From Candidatus Cloacimonadota bacterium (lineage in GTDB: Bacteria > Cloacimonadota > Cloacimonadia > Cloacimonadales > Cloacimonadaceae), in NCBI GenBank assembly GCA_029982875.1, contig JARRCD010000002.1, positions 1 through 46,116 of the forward strand: DNA of 46,116 nt, in the 5' to 3' direction. The notes beneath the pieces are model-generated. The model worked only from the letters and a program-made list of their open reading frames with translations, made no database searches and was not told the origin of the DNA. This document shows, piece by piece, positions 1 to 9,922 of the stretch. A program made the position numbers and the translations under genes. Within the stretch, counting starts at the first letter, position 1. The number at the start of each line of letters is the position of its first letter.

Positions 1-866
1 CTGATTAAATCTTTGATTTCGGCACTGCTAAAAGCATAACTCTTATTGCAATAATGGCAAACCGGCGCAATTCCCTCTTGCATGCTGAGAAGCTCTGCTT
101 TTCCCAAAAGCAAGAGTCCACGGGCAAAACGTTCTTTACTGCAATCGCAGCGATAATACAGCTGACTTTGCTGATTGATCTGCCATTTGAGGTTTTTAAG
201 GACGAATTTATTGAGAATATCTTCCAAAGCTAATCCCATATCCATGAGATCGGATACATTCGGGGTATGGCGCAGATTTGTCTCGATCAAACGGGAGCTA
301 TTTATATCTGCCTGAGGAAGCTCCTGAATCAGGATGCCACCAGCAGACCTGACCTTTGCTGCAGCATCTATCAGAACTCCCAGGTTGACGGCGGAGGCTA
401 TCTGCTCACTTTGCCGGTAGTATTCTGCCAGATCAGTTGCAATTTCTGCATCAGTGAGCTCAATACTGCCCCGATAGGGAGCTTTTAGCCCACTTTGTTT
501 GATCACACTAAAGGTCCCTTTCCCGATATGTTTCCCGACCAGGAAATTGTCTTTTGATTGCTCAAACCAAAGCTGTGGTTTAAAAGCAAAGGCCTTGATA
601 TCTCCCTCTTTTTTGGCTATGGCGATACCACCCTTCAAGGGTCCATCACCATCGATGCGGATCGAGACTTCGCTTCGTGGCGCTTTCAATTCGCCGCTCA
701 TCAATGCTACTGCGGTGATTAATCTCCCCATCATTATGGTAGGGAGGGGATAAAGATCATGGATGTCTCGGGCAGCTTGCACGATTTCAGTGGTATCAAC
801 GGCAAATAGCCGGAATTGATTGTCCAGGATGCTGCCTCTCAGCAATCTTCCTTCAGGGATTTTCAT
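1..866 (-). CDS. hslO: Hsp33 family redox chaperone (HslO), C-terminus runs off the window start
   Basis: My minus-strand translation from the ATG at 866: MKIPEGRLLRGSILDNQFRLFAVDTTEIVQAARDIHDLYPLPTIMMGRLITA..., with C-terminal zinc motif CDC...CHYC. Missing from the ORF track because it is open at the window edge. Overlaps the SpoIID stop by 14 nt. Confidence 0.9.
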   Translation of the reverse strand, partial: MKIPEGRLLRGSILDNQFRLFAVDTTEIVQAARDIHDLYPLPTIMMGRLITAVALMSGELKAPRSEVSIRIDGDGPLKGGIAIAKKEGDIKAFAFKPQLWFEQSKDNFLVGKHIGKGTFSVIKQSGLKAPYRGSIELTDAEIATDLAEYYRQSEQIASAVNLGVLIDAAAKVRSAGGILIQELPQADINSSRLIETNLRHTPNVSDLMDMGLALEDILNKFVLKNLKWQINQQSQLYYRCDCSKERFARGLLLLGKAELLSMQEGIAPVCHYCNKSYAFSSAEIKDLI

Positions 867-2307
867 GATGAATCCAAACAGTGGTTATTTTGGTTTGAGG
901 ATAGTAGGTCTGTAAAATCTCCCGGTAATCACTCCCTGCGCGGGCTTTTCTGAGCGCTCCGACTTGACACATTCCCACGCCATGGCCGGAGCCGCGACCT
1001 TTGATAGTAATCCTTTTGCCGGGATGGACCAGGGTCTTGCCGGGGTTATTGGCAAAATAAAAGAAGGAAGAAGGCAGCATATTAAAGGCTTGCCGGATCT
1101 TGTATTCGCCCTGTAATCGGTGCGTATCGTTGATCAAAAGCTCAAGGATGCGCCCGCTTTCACCGCGTTTCACAATGCGGATGCTTGTGATGCTGGAGAG
1201 TCCCAGATTTTGCGCCAGCTCTTTGCGGTCGATGCTGCACTGCCAATTTAGTGCGCTCCTCTCCCAAGAGCTCATGTTTTCAGTATCAACCTGAGTATTT
1301 ATCCAGTTAGCAGCACCTGCTTCGGTGGAAAGGTCATATTTACTGGCTTCAGGGATACAAAGAGAGCCACTGAGCTGAGGGAGATAAGCTCCATTCCAGA
1401 TGGCTTGGGAGGAATCAGTCTTGCCTCCACAACTGCTGTGATAGGTGGAATCCACTACCCGATCCCCGGTAACCATGATCTCCGCAGCAGTTTCGCTTAC
1501 TGCCTCTGCGATGGCACTATTGCGCAGGTGCTTACCCTTGTAAACCTGGCAATGAGTTGAGTTGCAGAGATCATAACCATCTTTGGCATGACGGTTGTAG
1601 AGCAAAAGATTCACGGCGTGAGTTCGGGCCGCAACCGCCTGAGCCTTGAGGGCTTGCATAGGGCTGTTGTTTCCTATCTCATTAGGGATTACTCCGGCGA
1701 TATATTCTTCCAGGGGCAGAATCTGATTGATTACCAATTGATGATCCACTTCCTTGAGGATAAATTCTCCTTCATAGCATAAGTCTCCAATCCAAAGCTG
1801 GTCTGCTGCGATCTTTACCGGGCTCTCAAAATAGCGGGCTTCACCGGCGGCATCTGTTATGACGATGCTGGAATTTACTATAGGAATCTCTTCAATTCTA
1901 CGCTCCGGTAAGCCCAATGCCAGGGCATATGCTTTGGCTTGTTCGATGGTGCCAAAACTCTGGGGGAAAAAGTATCTGTTCTCTTGCTTGATTACCAGGT
2001 AAGCTCCTTCCCAGTCAAAATAGACCTTGTTTTGTGCATCCTCGCATTCGCTTAATTCGGTCTCTTCTATGCGCTCTACAATGCCGAATCTGCTCTCGTG
2101 GCTATCTTTAAGTATAGAAATGCTAAGCTTGCCTTGCAAATCCTGACAAAAGAGCCCGCTGGCATCGCAAAAGGAGTATTCCCCTTCCGGCAAATCCATG
2201 CTCGAGGCAGTGTGGAGATTGACTTCCAGATACAAACTGCCATCTCTGATCTCTGCAGCACTTAACCAAGTGCAAATTATCAGCATGATCAGCAAAGCTT
2301 TTCGCAT
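853..2307 (-). CDS. SpoIID/LytB domain protein, secreted
   Basis: Signal peptide; GVIPNEIGNNSPMQALKAQAVAARTHAV and STYHSSCGGKT motifs typical of SpoIID/LytB; C-terminal GRGSGHGVGMCQVGA. Confidence 0.9.
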   Translation of the reverse strand: MRKALLIMLIICTWLSAAEIRDGSLYLEVNLHTASSMDLPEGEYSFCDASGLFCQDLQGKLSISILKDSHESRFGIVERIEETELSECEDAQNKVYFDWEGAYLVIKQENRYFFPQSFGTIEQAKAYALALGLPERRIEEIPIVNSSIVITDAAGEARYFESPVKIAADQLWIGDLCYEGEFILKEVDHQLVINQILPLEEYIAGVIPNEIGNNSPMQALKAQAVAARTHAVNLLLYNRHAKDGYDLCNSTHCQVYKGKHLRNSAIAEAVSETAAEIMVTGDRVVDSTYHSSCGGKTDSSQAIWNGAYLPQLSGSLCIPEASKYDLSTEAGAANWINTQVDTENMSSWERSALNWQCSIDRKELAQNLGLSSITSIRIVKRGESGRILELLINDTHRLQGEYKIRQAFNMLPSSFFYFANNPGKTLVHPGKRITIKGRGSGHGVGMCQVGALRKARAGSDYREILQTYYPQTKITTVWIHHENP

Positions 2308-4316
2308 TATTGGACCACAGCGCCAGGTTGACCACCGTCACTGCTTACCAAATGCAAGCCATCGTCGTCATGGGCAGCCAGGATCATGCCATTGGACATG
2401 GTGTTTCTGATCTTACGAGGCTGCAGGTTTACCAGCATTGTGACGGTCTTGCCAATGATATCCTCCGCTTTGTAACTCTGGGCTATACCAGCTACCAATT
2501 CCCTGGTTTCAAAGCCCAGATCCACCTTTAATTTAAGCAGCTTATCAGTTTTGGGGATGGCACTGGCTTCAAGCACCTTTGCCAATCTCAAATCCAGAGC
2601 AGCGAATTGCTCATAACTAATCTGAGCTTTTATCGGCTCATAGTCTTTCTTTGCACTGTTATCGGCTTTGGAGTGAAGCTTCTGAATCTGAGCTGCGATA
2701 GCTTCATCCGGAATCTTTTTCATCAGGGGCTTGAATTCATGCAAGAGGAAATCCTGCTTTATAAAGGCATCCTGCCAGCAAGTAAGGCTGGGCAAAGACA
2801 TCATTTTCCTTAGCGCCAACATGTGTTTGGGCATAATAGGGGAGAGGGCTACGGATATTCTCTGCAAAAGAGAAGCGCAGACCCAAAGGGTTTGTTTCAC
2901 TTTCTCCTTGTCTGTCTTGATTACCAGCCAGGGTTTTTGTTCGTCAAAGAAGCGATTTCCTCGTCTGGCCAGATCAATGATAGCGCGGGTATTGCGTTTG
3001 ACCTGATAATTCTCATAGGAAGCAGCTATTTCGGTCATGATCTGATCTGCTTCGGTCAATAGTGACGCAGGGGTCTCATCCAGGCTTACGCAGGGTATTT
3101 GGGAATCAAAGTGCTTTGCCGCAAAACTAAATACACGGTGAGCAAGATTGCCTAAAACGTTGTTCAATTCCCCATTTATCTTCAGCTGGAAGTCCTTGAA
3201 GCTAAAATCTGCATCTTGCTTCTCGGGTGCATTTGCCGCAAGATAGTAACGCAGATACTCGCCATCAAAGTCTTGCACAAATTCATCTACCCAGATAGCC
3301 CAGTTTCTGCTGGTGGAAATCTTATCCCCTTCCAGATTCATAAATTCATTGGCGGGGATATCATGCGGCAGACAGTATTTGGTATTTTGTCCCATCAGCA
3401 TAGCAGGCCAGATCAGGGCATGGAAGATAATATTATCTTTGCCGATAAAGTGAATCAAATGCGTATCTGGATCCAGCCAATAGTCTTTCCAGAGTTCCGG
3501 CTTACCAATCTTGGCTGCCCATTCAATGGTAGATGAGATATAGCCGATTGGGGCATCAAACCATACATACAGCACTTTGCCTTCCGCTTCTTTCAAGGGC
3601 ACGGGCACTCCCCAGCTCAGGTCCCGAGTGATGGAACGTTCAATCAAACCTTGATCCAGCAGATTTAGCATAAAATTCCGCACATTCTCTTTCCAATAAT
3701 CCTTGTGTGATATCCACTGCTTGAGCTGCTCGGTAAAGTGATCCAAGAGGATAAACCAATGCTTTGTTTCTTTGATTACCGGTCGCTTGCCGCAAATCTT
3801 GCAGACTGGGTCTTTCAGAGCCGTGGTTTCATAGGTCTGGCCGCAGGCATCACACTGATCGCCGCGCGCACCAGCTTTGTCACATTGGGGGCAAGTGCCT
3901 TCCACATACCGGTCGGGCAAATATCTTTGGCAGTTTTCACAATAAAACTGTCGGGTAGTCTTGGCTTTAATGTGCCCATTTTCATACAGTTCGCTAAAAA
4001 ATCTCTGGGACAATTCATAATGCTGCGCCCGGGCAGTTCCGGAGAAATTATCAAATTCTATGCCGATACCATCAAATGCAGCTTTGATGCTTTGATGGTA
4101 GCGCTTTACTATCTCAATGGGCTGAATTCCTTCCTTATCTGCAGAGATCGATATTGGGGTGCCGTGTTCATCGGTGCCGCAAACAAAGACTACATCTTTA
4201 CCCTGAAGCCGCAGATAGCGGACAAAGATATCCGCCGGAAGGTAGGCCCCGGCTACATGTCCCACGTGCAATTTACCATTGGCATAGGGTAAGGCGCTGG
4301 TTACGATATATTTCAT
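2307..4316 (-). CDS. metG: Methionyl-tRNA synthetase with C-terminal tRNA-binding domain
   Basis: N-terminal ITSALPYANGKLHVGH, four-cysteine zinc knuckles, KISTS version of the KMSKS loop, C-terminal Trbp111-like domain. Confidence 0.97.
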   Translation of the reverse strand: MKYIVTSALPYANGKLHVGHVAGAYLPADIFVRYLRLQGKDVVFVCGTDEHGTPISISADKEGIQPIEIVKRYHQSIKAAFDGIGIEFDNFSGTARAQHYELSQRFFSELYENGHIKAKTTRQFYCENCQRYLPDRYVEGTCPQCDKAGARGDQCDACGQTYETTALKDPVCKICGKRPVIKETKHWFILLDHFTEQLKQWISHKDYWKENVRNFMLNLLDQGLIERSITRDLSWGVPVPLKEAEGKVLYVWFDAPIGYISSTIEWAAKIGKPELWKDYWLDPDTHLIHFIGKDNIIFHALIWPAMLMGQNTKYCLPHDIPANEFMNLEGDKISTSRNWAIWVDEFVQDFDGEYLRYYLAANAPEKQDADFSFKDFQLKINGELNNVLGNLAHRVFSFAAKHFDSQIPCVSLDETPASLLTEADQIMTEIAASYENYQVKRNTRAIIDLARRGNRFFDEQKPWLVIKTDKEKVKQTLWVCASLLQRISVALSPIMPKHMLALRKMMSLPSLTCWQDAFIKQDFLLHEFKPLMKKIPDEAIAAQIQKLHSKADNSAKKDYEPIKAQISYEQFAALDLRLAKVLEASAIPKTDKLLKLKVDLGFETRELVAGIAQSYKAEDIIGKTVTMLVNLQPRKIRNTMSNGMILAAHDDDGLHLVSSDGGQPGAVVQ

Positions 4317-5486
4317 TTATTCTCCAAAAAACTCATGATGTAAAAGTGAGACGGTGGTTGCTACTTTTTCAGAAGGCAACATCAATTCCAGACTCCGTTC
4401 ACTATGTGAAATGCGTTCGATCTGGCAATGCTCTGTAAGCTTGAGCACGCGTGCTATGAAGGCCGGGTCTGCGGCTAAACCGAGACCAACCAGGATCACA
4501 AAGCCCCAATCCTTGTCTTTGGTGAATTGATCATAACCTGATTCTAAGAGCAAATAATCAATCTCACTCTCATATTTTGCTTCGATAAAGAGCTCCAGGG
4601 CTTGATCTTGCAGATTGATCTTAAATATCTCATGATGCCATTTATTAAGCAACAAGAGTGCTTTGGCATCAGGTTTGATCCGATAGCGCATAAGATCTTC
4701 TTTATGGGCAATGGCATTTACTTGACGTTCTTCCATAGCTTTATCCTTAGGACTTTCTTCCCGGGTAATTGTTGTTCCTGCAGCATAATTGAGGGACGAT
4801 CTCACTTCTACGGGAACTTTGTATTTATAGGCATATTCGACCGCTCTTGGGTGAAGCACTTTTGAACCGTTATAGGCCAGAGCCAGCATATCCAGATAGC
4901 CGATTTCACGGATAAAGCGCGCCTGCGGCACAAGGCGCGGATCAGCGGTATACACGCCATTTACATCGGTGTAGATCTCACACTTTGCCGCTCCCAGATA
5001 GCAGGCCAAAGCCACGGCAGAAGTATCCGACCCTCCCCGTCCCAGCGTCGTGATTTCTTTGGCTGTGCTTACGCCCTGAAATCCTGCCACGATTACGACC
5101 TTACCTTTAGCTAATTCCTCTTGGATCCTGAAGGCATTTACCTTAATAATCCTGGCATTTCCATGATGATCATCTGTGATAATCCCGCTTTGAGATCCGG
5201 TGAATGAGATAGAGGAAATATTTTCTTCCATCAAAGATAATGATAAAAGGGACATAGAGATTCTTTCTCCGGCGGTAAGCAGCATATCCAGCTCTCTGCG
5301 GGAGGGATGTGGCGTGATCTCATAAGCGAGTTTGAATAGCTCATCGGTAGTTTTAGCCATTGCCGATACCACCAATACTAATTGATCTCCACCGCGGATA
5401 TCTCTGGCCAATCTATGGGCTATAGCACGGATCTGTCCCACACTGCCTACAGAGCTGCCCCCAAATTTCTTTACAATGATTGCCAT
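4317..5486 (-). CDS. lysC: Aspartate kinase with ACT region
   Basis: VKKFGGSSVGS start, TLGRGGSDTSAVALA motif, EIYTDVNGVYTADPR. Confidence 0.95.
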   Translation of the reverse strand: MAIIVKKFGGSSVGSVGQIRAIAHRLARDIRGGDQLVLVVSAMAKTTDELFKLAYEITPHPSRRELDMLLTAGERISMSLLSLSLMEENISSISFTGSQSGIITDDHHGNARIIKVNAFRIQEELAKGKVVIVAGFQGVSTAKEITTLGRGGSDTSAVALACYLGAAKCEIYTDVNGVYTADPRLVPQARFIREIGYLDMLALAYNGSKVLHPRAVEYAYKYKVPVEVRSSLNYAAGTTITREESPKDKAMEERQVNAIAHKEDLMRYRIKPDAKALLLLNKWHHEIFKINLQDQALELFIEAKYESEIDYLLLESGYDQFTKDKDWGFVILVGLGLAADPAFIARVLKLTEHCQIERISHSERSLELMLPSEKVATTVSLLHHEFFGE

Positions 5487-7079
5487 CTATACCTTGGCTG
5501 CTGCTTTGAGAAAGGCCACAAAAAGCGGATGTGCCCGGTTGGGACGGGATTTGAATTCAGGGTGAAATTGCACCCCGAGATGAAAGTCATTGGCCGGGTA
5601 TTCTACTATTTCTACCAGGAGTCCTTGCTCGGACACTCCACTCAAGCAAAGCCCGGCATCACTTAGTATCTTGCGGTAATCGTTATTAAATTCATAGCGA
5701 TGACGGTGTCTTTCCTTGATCTCAAGCTCGTTGTAGGAGCGATGAGCCAGACTCCCGGGTTGCAAGATGCATTTATAAGCACCAAGCCGCATAGAGCCCC
5801 CCACCATTTCGATATAGCGTTGATCTTCCATGAGATGGATCACGGGATGCGGGCTGATTTCGTCAAATTCTGTGCTATGAGCTTGTTGCAGTTTACAGAC
5901 ATTGCGGGCAAATTCTATCACCATTACCTGCATGCCCAGACAAATCCCAAACAGAGGGATATTCTTGTTACGGGCGTATTGGGAAATCAGGATTTTTCCA
6001 TCAATCCCGCGAACTCCAAAGCCTCCAGGAACCAGAATCCCGTCTATTTCTGCAAACTCCTTATCCAGGTCTCTATTTTTGAATTTTCGCTCAGAATCTA
6101 CCCATTTGATAGTGAGTTTTCTACGGATATGAGCGGCGGCATGGGTAAGGGCTTCCACGACGCTTTTATAGGCATCCTGATGTTGCACATATTTACCACA
6201 AATAGCGATCCGCACTTCGGTTTCGCTATTTGCCTGATTATCCAAAAACCTTTGCCAAGCATCCAAATTCATGGAGCCGTTCTTCACGTTGAAATGGCGA
6301 CAGATAAGATCCGGCAGCTTTGCTTTCTGGTAGATCAAGGGTATTTCATACACACATTTCACATCTATGGCATTGATAACGCATTCCTTGGGCACATTGG
6401 TGAATAGCGCTATTTTGGCATAAATATCGTCACCAAATTGCTTTTCACTGCGGCAGAGGAGAATATCGGGTTGAATACCAATTTCCCGCAGTTTGTAGGC
6501 ACTATGTTGAGAGGGCTTGGTCTTGAGCTCTCCCGCAGTTTTGATATAGGGAACATAGGTGAGCAAGATATTCAAAGTGTCGTGTACACCGAGATCCAGC
6601 CGCAATTGACGCACCGCTTCCAAAAAGGGCAGACTTTCGATATCACCGACCGTGCCCCCGATCTCGGTGATCACAAAGTCATTACCATCTGCCAGGCGCT
6701 TTATCCGGCGTTTGATCTCATCCGTCACATGGGGTATCACCTGAACTGTCTTTCCCAGATACAGCCCTTTGCGTTCATTCGAGAGCACAGTTTCATAAAC
6801 TTGGCCGGCACTACAGCTACTTTGAGAGGTTAGCGCCTCATCTACAAAGCGCTCATAATGTCCCAGATCCAGATCAGTTTCGGCGCCGTCATCGGTCACA
6901 AATACCTCTCCATGTTGAAAGGGACTCATTGTTCCGGGGTCTACATTCAGATATGGATCAAATTTTTGCAGCACCACCTTGTAGCCCATTGATTTTAGTA
7001 GTAAACCTATAGAAGCGGTTGCTATCCCCTTGCCCAAAGAGGATAGCACTCCGCCCATTACGAAGATGTATTTTGCCAT
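5487..7079 (-). CDS. pyrG: CTP synthase
   Basis: KYIFVMGGVLSSLGKGI, PYLNVDPGTMSPFQHGEVFVTDDGAETDLDLGHYERF, glutaminase FGICLGMQ. Confidence 0.98.
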   Translation of the reverse strand: MAKYIFVMGGVLSSLGKGIATASIGLLLKSMGYKVVLQKFDPYLNVDPGTMSPFQHGEVFVTDDGAETDLDLGHYERFVDEALTSQSSCSAGQVYETVLSNERKGLYLGKTVQVIPHVTDEIKRRIKRLADGNDFVITEIGGTVGDIESLPFLEAVRQLRLDLGVHDTLNILLTYVPYIKTAGELKTKPSQHSAYKLREIGIQPDILLCRSEKQFGDDIYAKIALFTNVPKECVINAIDVKCVYEIPLIYQKAKLPDLICRHFNVKNGSMNLDAWQRFLDNQANSETEVRIAICGKYVQHQDAYKSVVEALTHAAAHIRRKLTIKWVDSERKFKNRDLDKEFAEIDGILVPGGFGVRGIDGKILISQYARNKNIPLFGICLGMQVMVIEFARNVCKLQQAHSTEFDEISPHPVIHLMEDQRYIEMVGGSMRLGAYKCILQPGSLAHRSYNELEIKERHRHRYEFNNDYRKILSDAGLCLSGVSEQGLLVEIVEYPANDFHLGVQFHPEFKSRPNRAHPLFVAFLKAAAKV

Positions 7080-7090
7080 TATTTGCTTCC

Positions 7091-8335
7091 TTAGACCATT
7101 TTCTTGATTTCGTCTAAGGATTCTTTGATGGCATTTACCGTATAAGCCAAATCTTCATCTGTATGTCGGTAACAGATATAGCCATGATGGTAAGGTTGCA
7201 GGAAGACCTTGCGGCGGATAAGCTCGGTATAGAATTGTACTCTAAGCTTCTTATACAAGCCCGTGTCATCTTTTTTGAAGGTAACAAAAGGCATCCAGGG
7301 AGCACCACTGAATTCTACGGGTAAATTGGAATCATCGATTATTTTTTGGACGTCCCGGCCAAATTTTTCACCTTTTTGGGCTACTGTTTCCAGCACTTTA
7401 TCTCGTTGCAAGATCTCAATAGTCTTCAGGGCTGCCACAATGCTATCACTATTCGGGAAGAAGGTAGAGGAGAGAAATACCTGATCTGCCAGGACTTTCA
7501 TATACTCTTCTTTCCCAACTAAAGTCGCAATGGCATAACCATTGGCCATAGCTTTACCAAAAGTGGAAAGATCCGGAGTGACGCCAAAGTATTCCTGAGC
7601 GCCGCCGAGCGCAACTCTGAATCCGCTGCGAATCTCATCAAAGATCAGCAGGCAGTGATATTTATCCGCCAGCTCACGTACAGCTTCCAGATAACCCGGC
7701 TTGGGCATCTCCACGGCTGCTCCCAGCGGGTGCCCCACCGGGGTGATGATAATCGCAGCCATATCGTCTTGATGCTGCTTGAGCAAGCTCTCCAATGCAT
7801 CTATATCATTATAGTGAAATTCCAGGGTATCCTCATAGAGCTTTTCCGGAATTCCGCCTTTCACTTCGACGCACCAATCGTGCCATCCATGATAACCGCA
7901 GCGTGCTATCTTGGTCTTGCCGGTGCAAGCGCGAGCTACTCTGATGGCAATTGTCGTAGCATCAGAGCCGGTTTTTACCAAAGCTGCCATTTCGCAGGAA
8001 GGAATGAGCTCCTTGAGTTTATGTACCAGCTGGTTTTGCTGGGGCTGGGTCAATGAGAAGCAAAAGCCTTTGTTATTGACCTGTTCTTGCACGGCATGGT
8101 CGATCTCAGCTTCGCGATAGCCGATGATGATGGGACCATAAGCACAGAGAAAATCTATATATTCATTTCCATCTACATCAGTGACTCGGCCGCCTTTACC
8201 ATGATCAAAGAAAATTGGATATTCTCCCTCTACAAAATTGTAGGGTCTGCGGATACCGGCAACTGCACCGGGGACAAGTTTGAGGGCTTCTTCATACATT
8301 GCCATACTTTTATCGAGTTTGAGTTTTTCTGCCAT
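7091..8335 (-). CDS. kat: Class III PLP aminotransferase, probable 3-aminobutyryl-CoA aminotransferase (Kat-like; also resembles glutamate-1-semialdehyde aminomutase)
   Basis: Start reassigned from 8386 to the ATG at 8335 (MAEKLKLDKSMAMYEEALKLVPGAVAGIRRP), preceded by a GGAGAGGAAA-type RBS. PLP lysine motif STFGKAMANGYAIA. Adjacent thiolase supports acyl-CoA metabolism. The specific Kat assignment rests on recalled similarity to the Cloacimonas enzyme. Confidence 0.65.
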   Translation of the reverse strand: MAEKLKLDKSMAMYEEALKLVPGAVAGIRRPYNFVEGEYPIFFDHGKGGRVTDVDGNEYIDFLCAYGPIIIGYREAEIDHAVQEQVNNKGFCFSLTQPQQNQLVHKLKELIPSCEMAALVKTGSDATTIAIRVARACTGKTKIARCGYHGWHDWCVEVKGGIPEKLYEDTLEFHYNDIDALESLLKQHQDDMAAIIITPVGHPLGAAVEMPKPGYLEAVRELADKYHCLLIFDEIRSGFRVALGGAQEYFGVTPDLSTFGKAMANGYAIATLVGKEEYMKVLADQVFLSSTFFPNSDSIVAALKTIEILQRDKVLETVAQKGEKFGRDVQKIIDDSNLPVEFSGAPWMPFVTFKKDDTGLYKKLRVQFYTELIRRKVFLQPYHHGYICYRHTDEDLAYTVNAIKESLDEIKKMV

Positions 8336-8337
8336 GA

Positions 8338-9537
8338 TTATTTCCTCTCCCAAAGGGTAGCAATACCCATTCCGCCACCGATACAAAGAGAGGCCAAGCC
8401 TTTCTTGTTCTGGCGGCGTTTCATTTCGTGTAACAAAGTAACGATAATCCGGGCACCACTCGCTCCGATAGGATGTCCTAAGGCGATGGCACCACCATTT
8501 ACATTGACTATGTCCGGATTCAAGTTGCCCAAGCCTGCCTCAAGCAAGCCCTTGAATACAGATAAGGATTGAGCTGCAAAGGCTTCATTGAGTTCAACTA
8601 ATTCGATATCGTTCAAAGTCCATCCGCTTTTATGCAGCACCTTTTTTATGGCTGGCACGGGACCAATGCCCATGATGGCAGGATCAACTCCGGCGGAAGC
8701 ACTTTCCACAAAATATGCCAGAGGACTAAGCCCAAGTTCCTTGGCCTTATCTTCACTCATGATCAATAAGAGAGCAGCTCCGTCATTGATCCCACTACTG
8801 CTCGCGGCTGTTACGCTGCCGTCCTTTTTGAAGGCAGGACGCAATTTTGCCAAAGCTTCCTTGGTCACTCCGGCTCGAGGCATTTCGTCTTTATCGACTA
8901 CAAGCGGATCACCCTTACGCTGAGGGATACTGATAGGCACAATCTCGTCTGAGAATTTACCACTTTTTTGAGCAGCTTCGGTTTTGTTTTGTGAATTGGT
9001 GGCAAAAGCATCCTGTTCTTCCCTGCTCAGAGCATATTTTTCCGCCAGGTTTTCGGCGGTCATACCCATGTGATAGTCATTGAAGATATCGGAAAGACCA
9101 TCCCGGATCATCATATCCATCATAGTCTTATCTCCCATGCGCGCACCCCAACGGGCATCCTTGAGCAAATATGGAATCTGGCTCATGTTTTCTGAGCCTC
9201 CGGCTACGATAACATCGGCTTCTCCACTGGATATCATCAGAGCTGCAAGAGAAACAGCTTTCATGCCGCTGCCACATACTTTATTAACGGTATAAGCCGG
9301 CACATAATCTGGTATTCCAGAGTAGATACTGATCTGACGGGCAACGTTTTGTCCCAATCCCGCACCGCAGACATTACCAACTATGACTTCATCAACGACC
9401 TCAGGTTTGATTCCGGTTTCTTTGAAAATAGCTTGCAAAGTGTGAACTCCAAGCTGAACTGCGGAGACGTCTTTGAATACTCCACCAAAGCTTCCGATTG
9501 CACTGCGCTTTGCGCATACTACAACGGCTTGTTTCAT
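8338..9537 (-). CDS. Acetyl-CoA C-acetyltransferase (thiolase)
   Basis: [11 protein letters not shown] active-site Cys, [27 protein letters not shown] motifs. Confidence 0.95.
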   Translation of the reverse strand: MKQAVVVCAKRSAIGSFGGVFKDVSAVQLGVHTLQAIFKETGIKPEVVDEVIVGNVCGAGLGQNVARQISIYSGIPDYVPAYTVNKVCGSGMKAVSLAALMISSGEADVIVAGGSENMSQIPYLLKDARWGARMGDKTMMDMMIRDGLSDIFNDYHMGMTAENLAEKYALSREEQDAFATNSQNKTEAAQKSGKFSDEIVPISIPQRKGDPLVVDKDEMPRAGVTKEALAKLRPAFKKDGSVTAASSSGINDGAALLLIMSEDKAKELGLSPLAYFVESASAGVDPAIMGIGPVPAIKKVLHKSGWTLNDIELVELNEAFAAQSLSVFKGLLEAGLGNLNPDIVNVNGGAIALGHPIGASGARIIVTLLHEMKRRQNKKGLASLCIGGGMGIATLWERK

Positions 9538-9812
9538 CTTTCCTCCAGATTTTCAATATTTTTCTAATGTATTCCACTCAAACAAAAGCGGGATTTTAGT
9601 CAATGCCAATTTCATTTTGCTGTGCGCATAACGGATAACGGATAACCCAAAATCCCATATAAAATCTATGTAATCTGTGTGAGACCCACGCTGTGTATTT
9701 AACGGCGATAACTCATGGGAAACAGATCAGAACAGTCTCCTGCCGTTTGCTCTGCTTCGTCTAAAGGATCTGAGCCAGCATAACAAACTATTACCCTGTC
9801 CTGTGAACTTAC

Positions 9813-9890
9813 TTTCAACTCGAGATTAAGTCCAGATTAAGTCCTGAGCAGGACTTAATCTGGACTTGAAGCCAAGAGGAAACGAAATTG
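9813..9890. repeat. Dispersed intergenic palindromic repeat family 2, copy 1
   Basis: Ungapped match to 22043..22120 (59/78 by hand). Contains the perfect inverted repeat AAGTCCAGATTAAGTCCT-gagc-AGGACTTAATCTGGACTT at 9828..9867. Confidence 0.85.
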
Positions 9891-9922
9891 AGGAGACGAG
9901 CAAATTTGCGGGAAGATCTGTC

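Noticed and set aside
3738-4292. 184-aa plus-strand ORF opposite metG
   Set aside because: Fully antisense to a confident methionyl-tRNA synthetase; no recognisable motif; codon-bias shadow ORF.
5700-6407. 235-aa plus-strand ORF opposite pyrG
   Set aside because: Antisense to conserved CTP synthase; composition looks like a frame shadow.
9628-9646. Short tandem ATAACGG ATAACGG ATAAC
   Set aside because: Too short to be a meaningful repeat array; no spacer pattern, not CRISPR.
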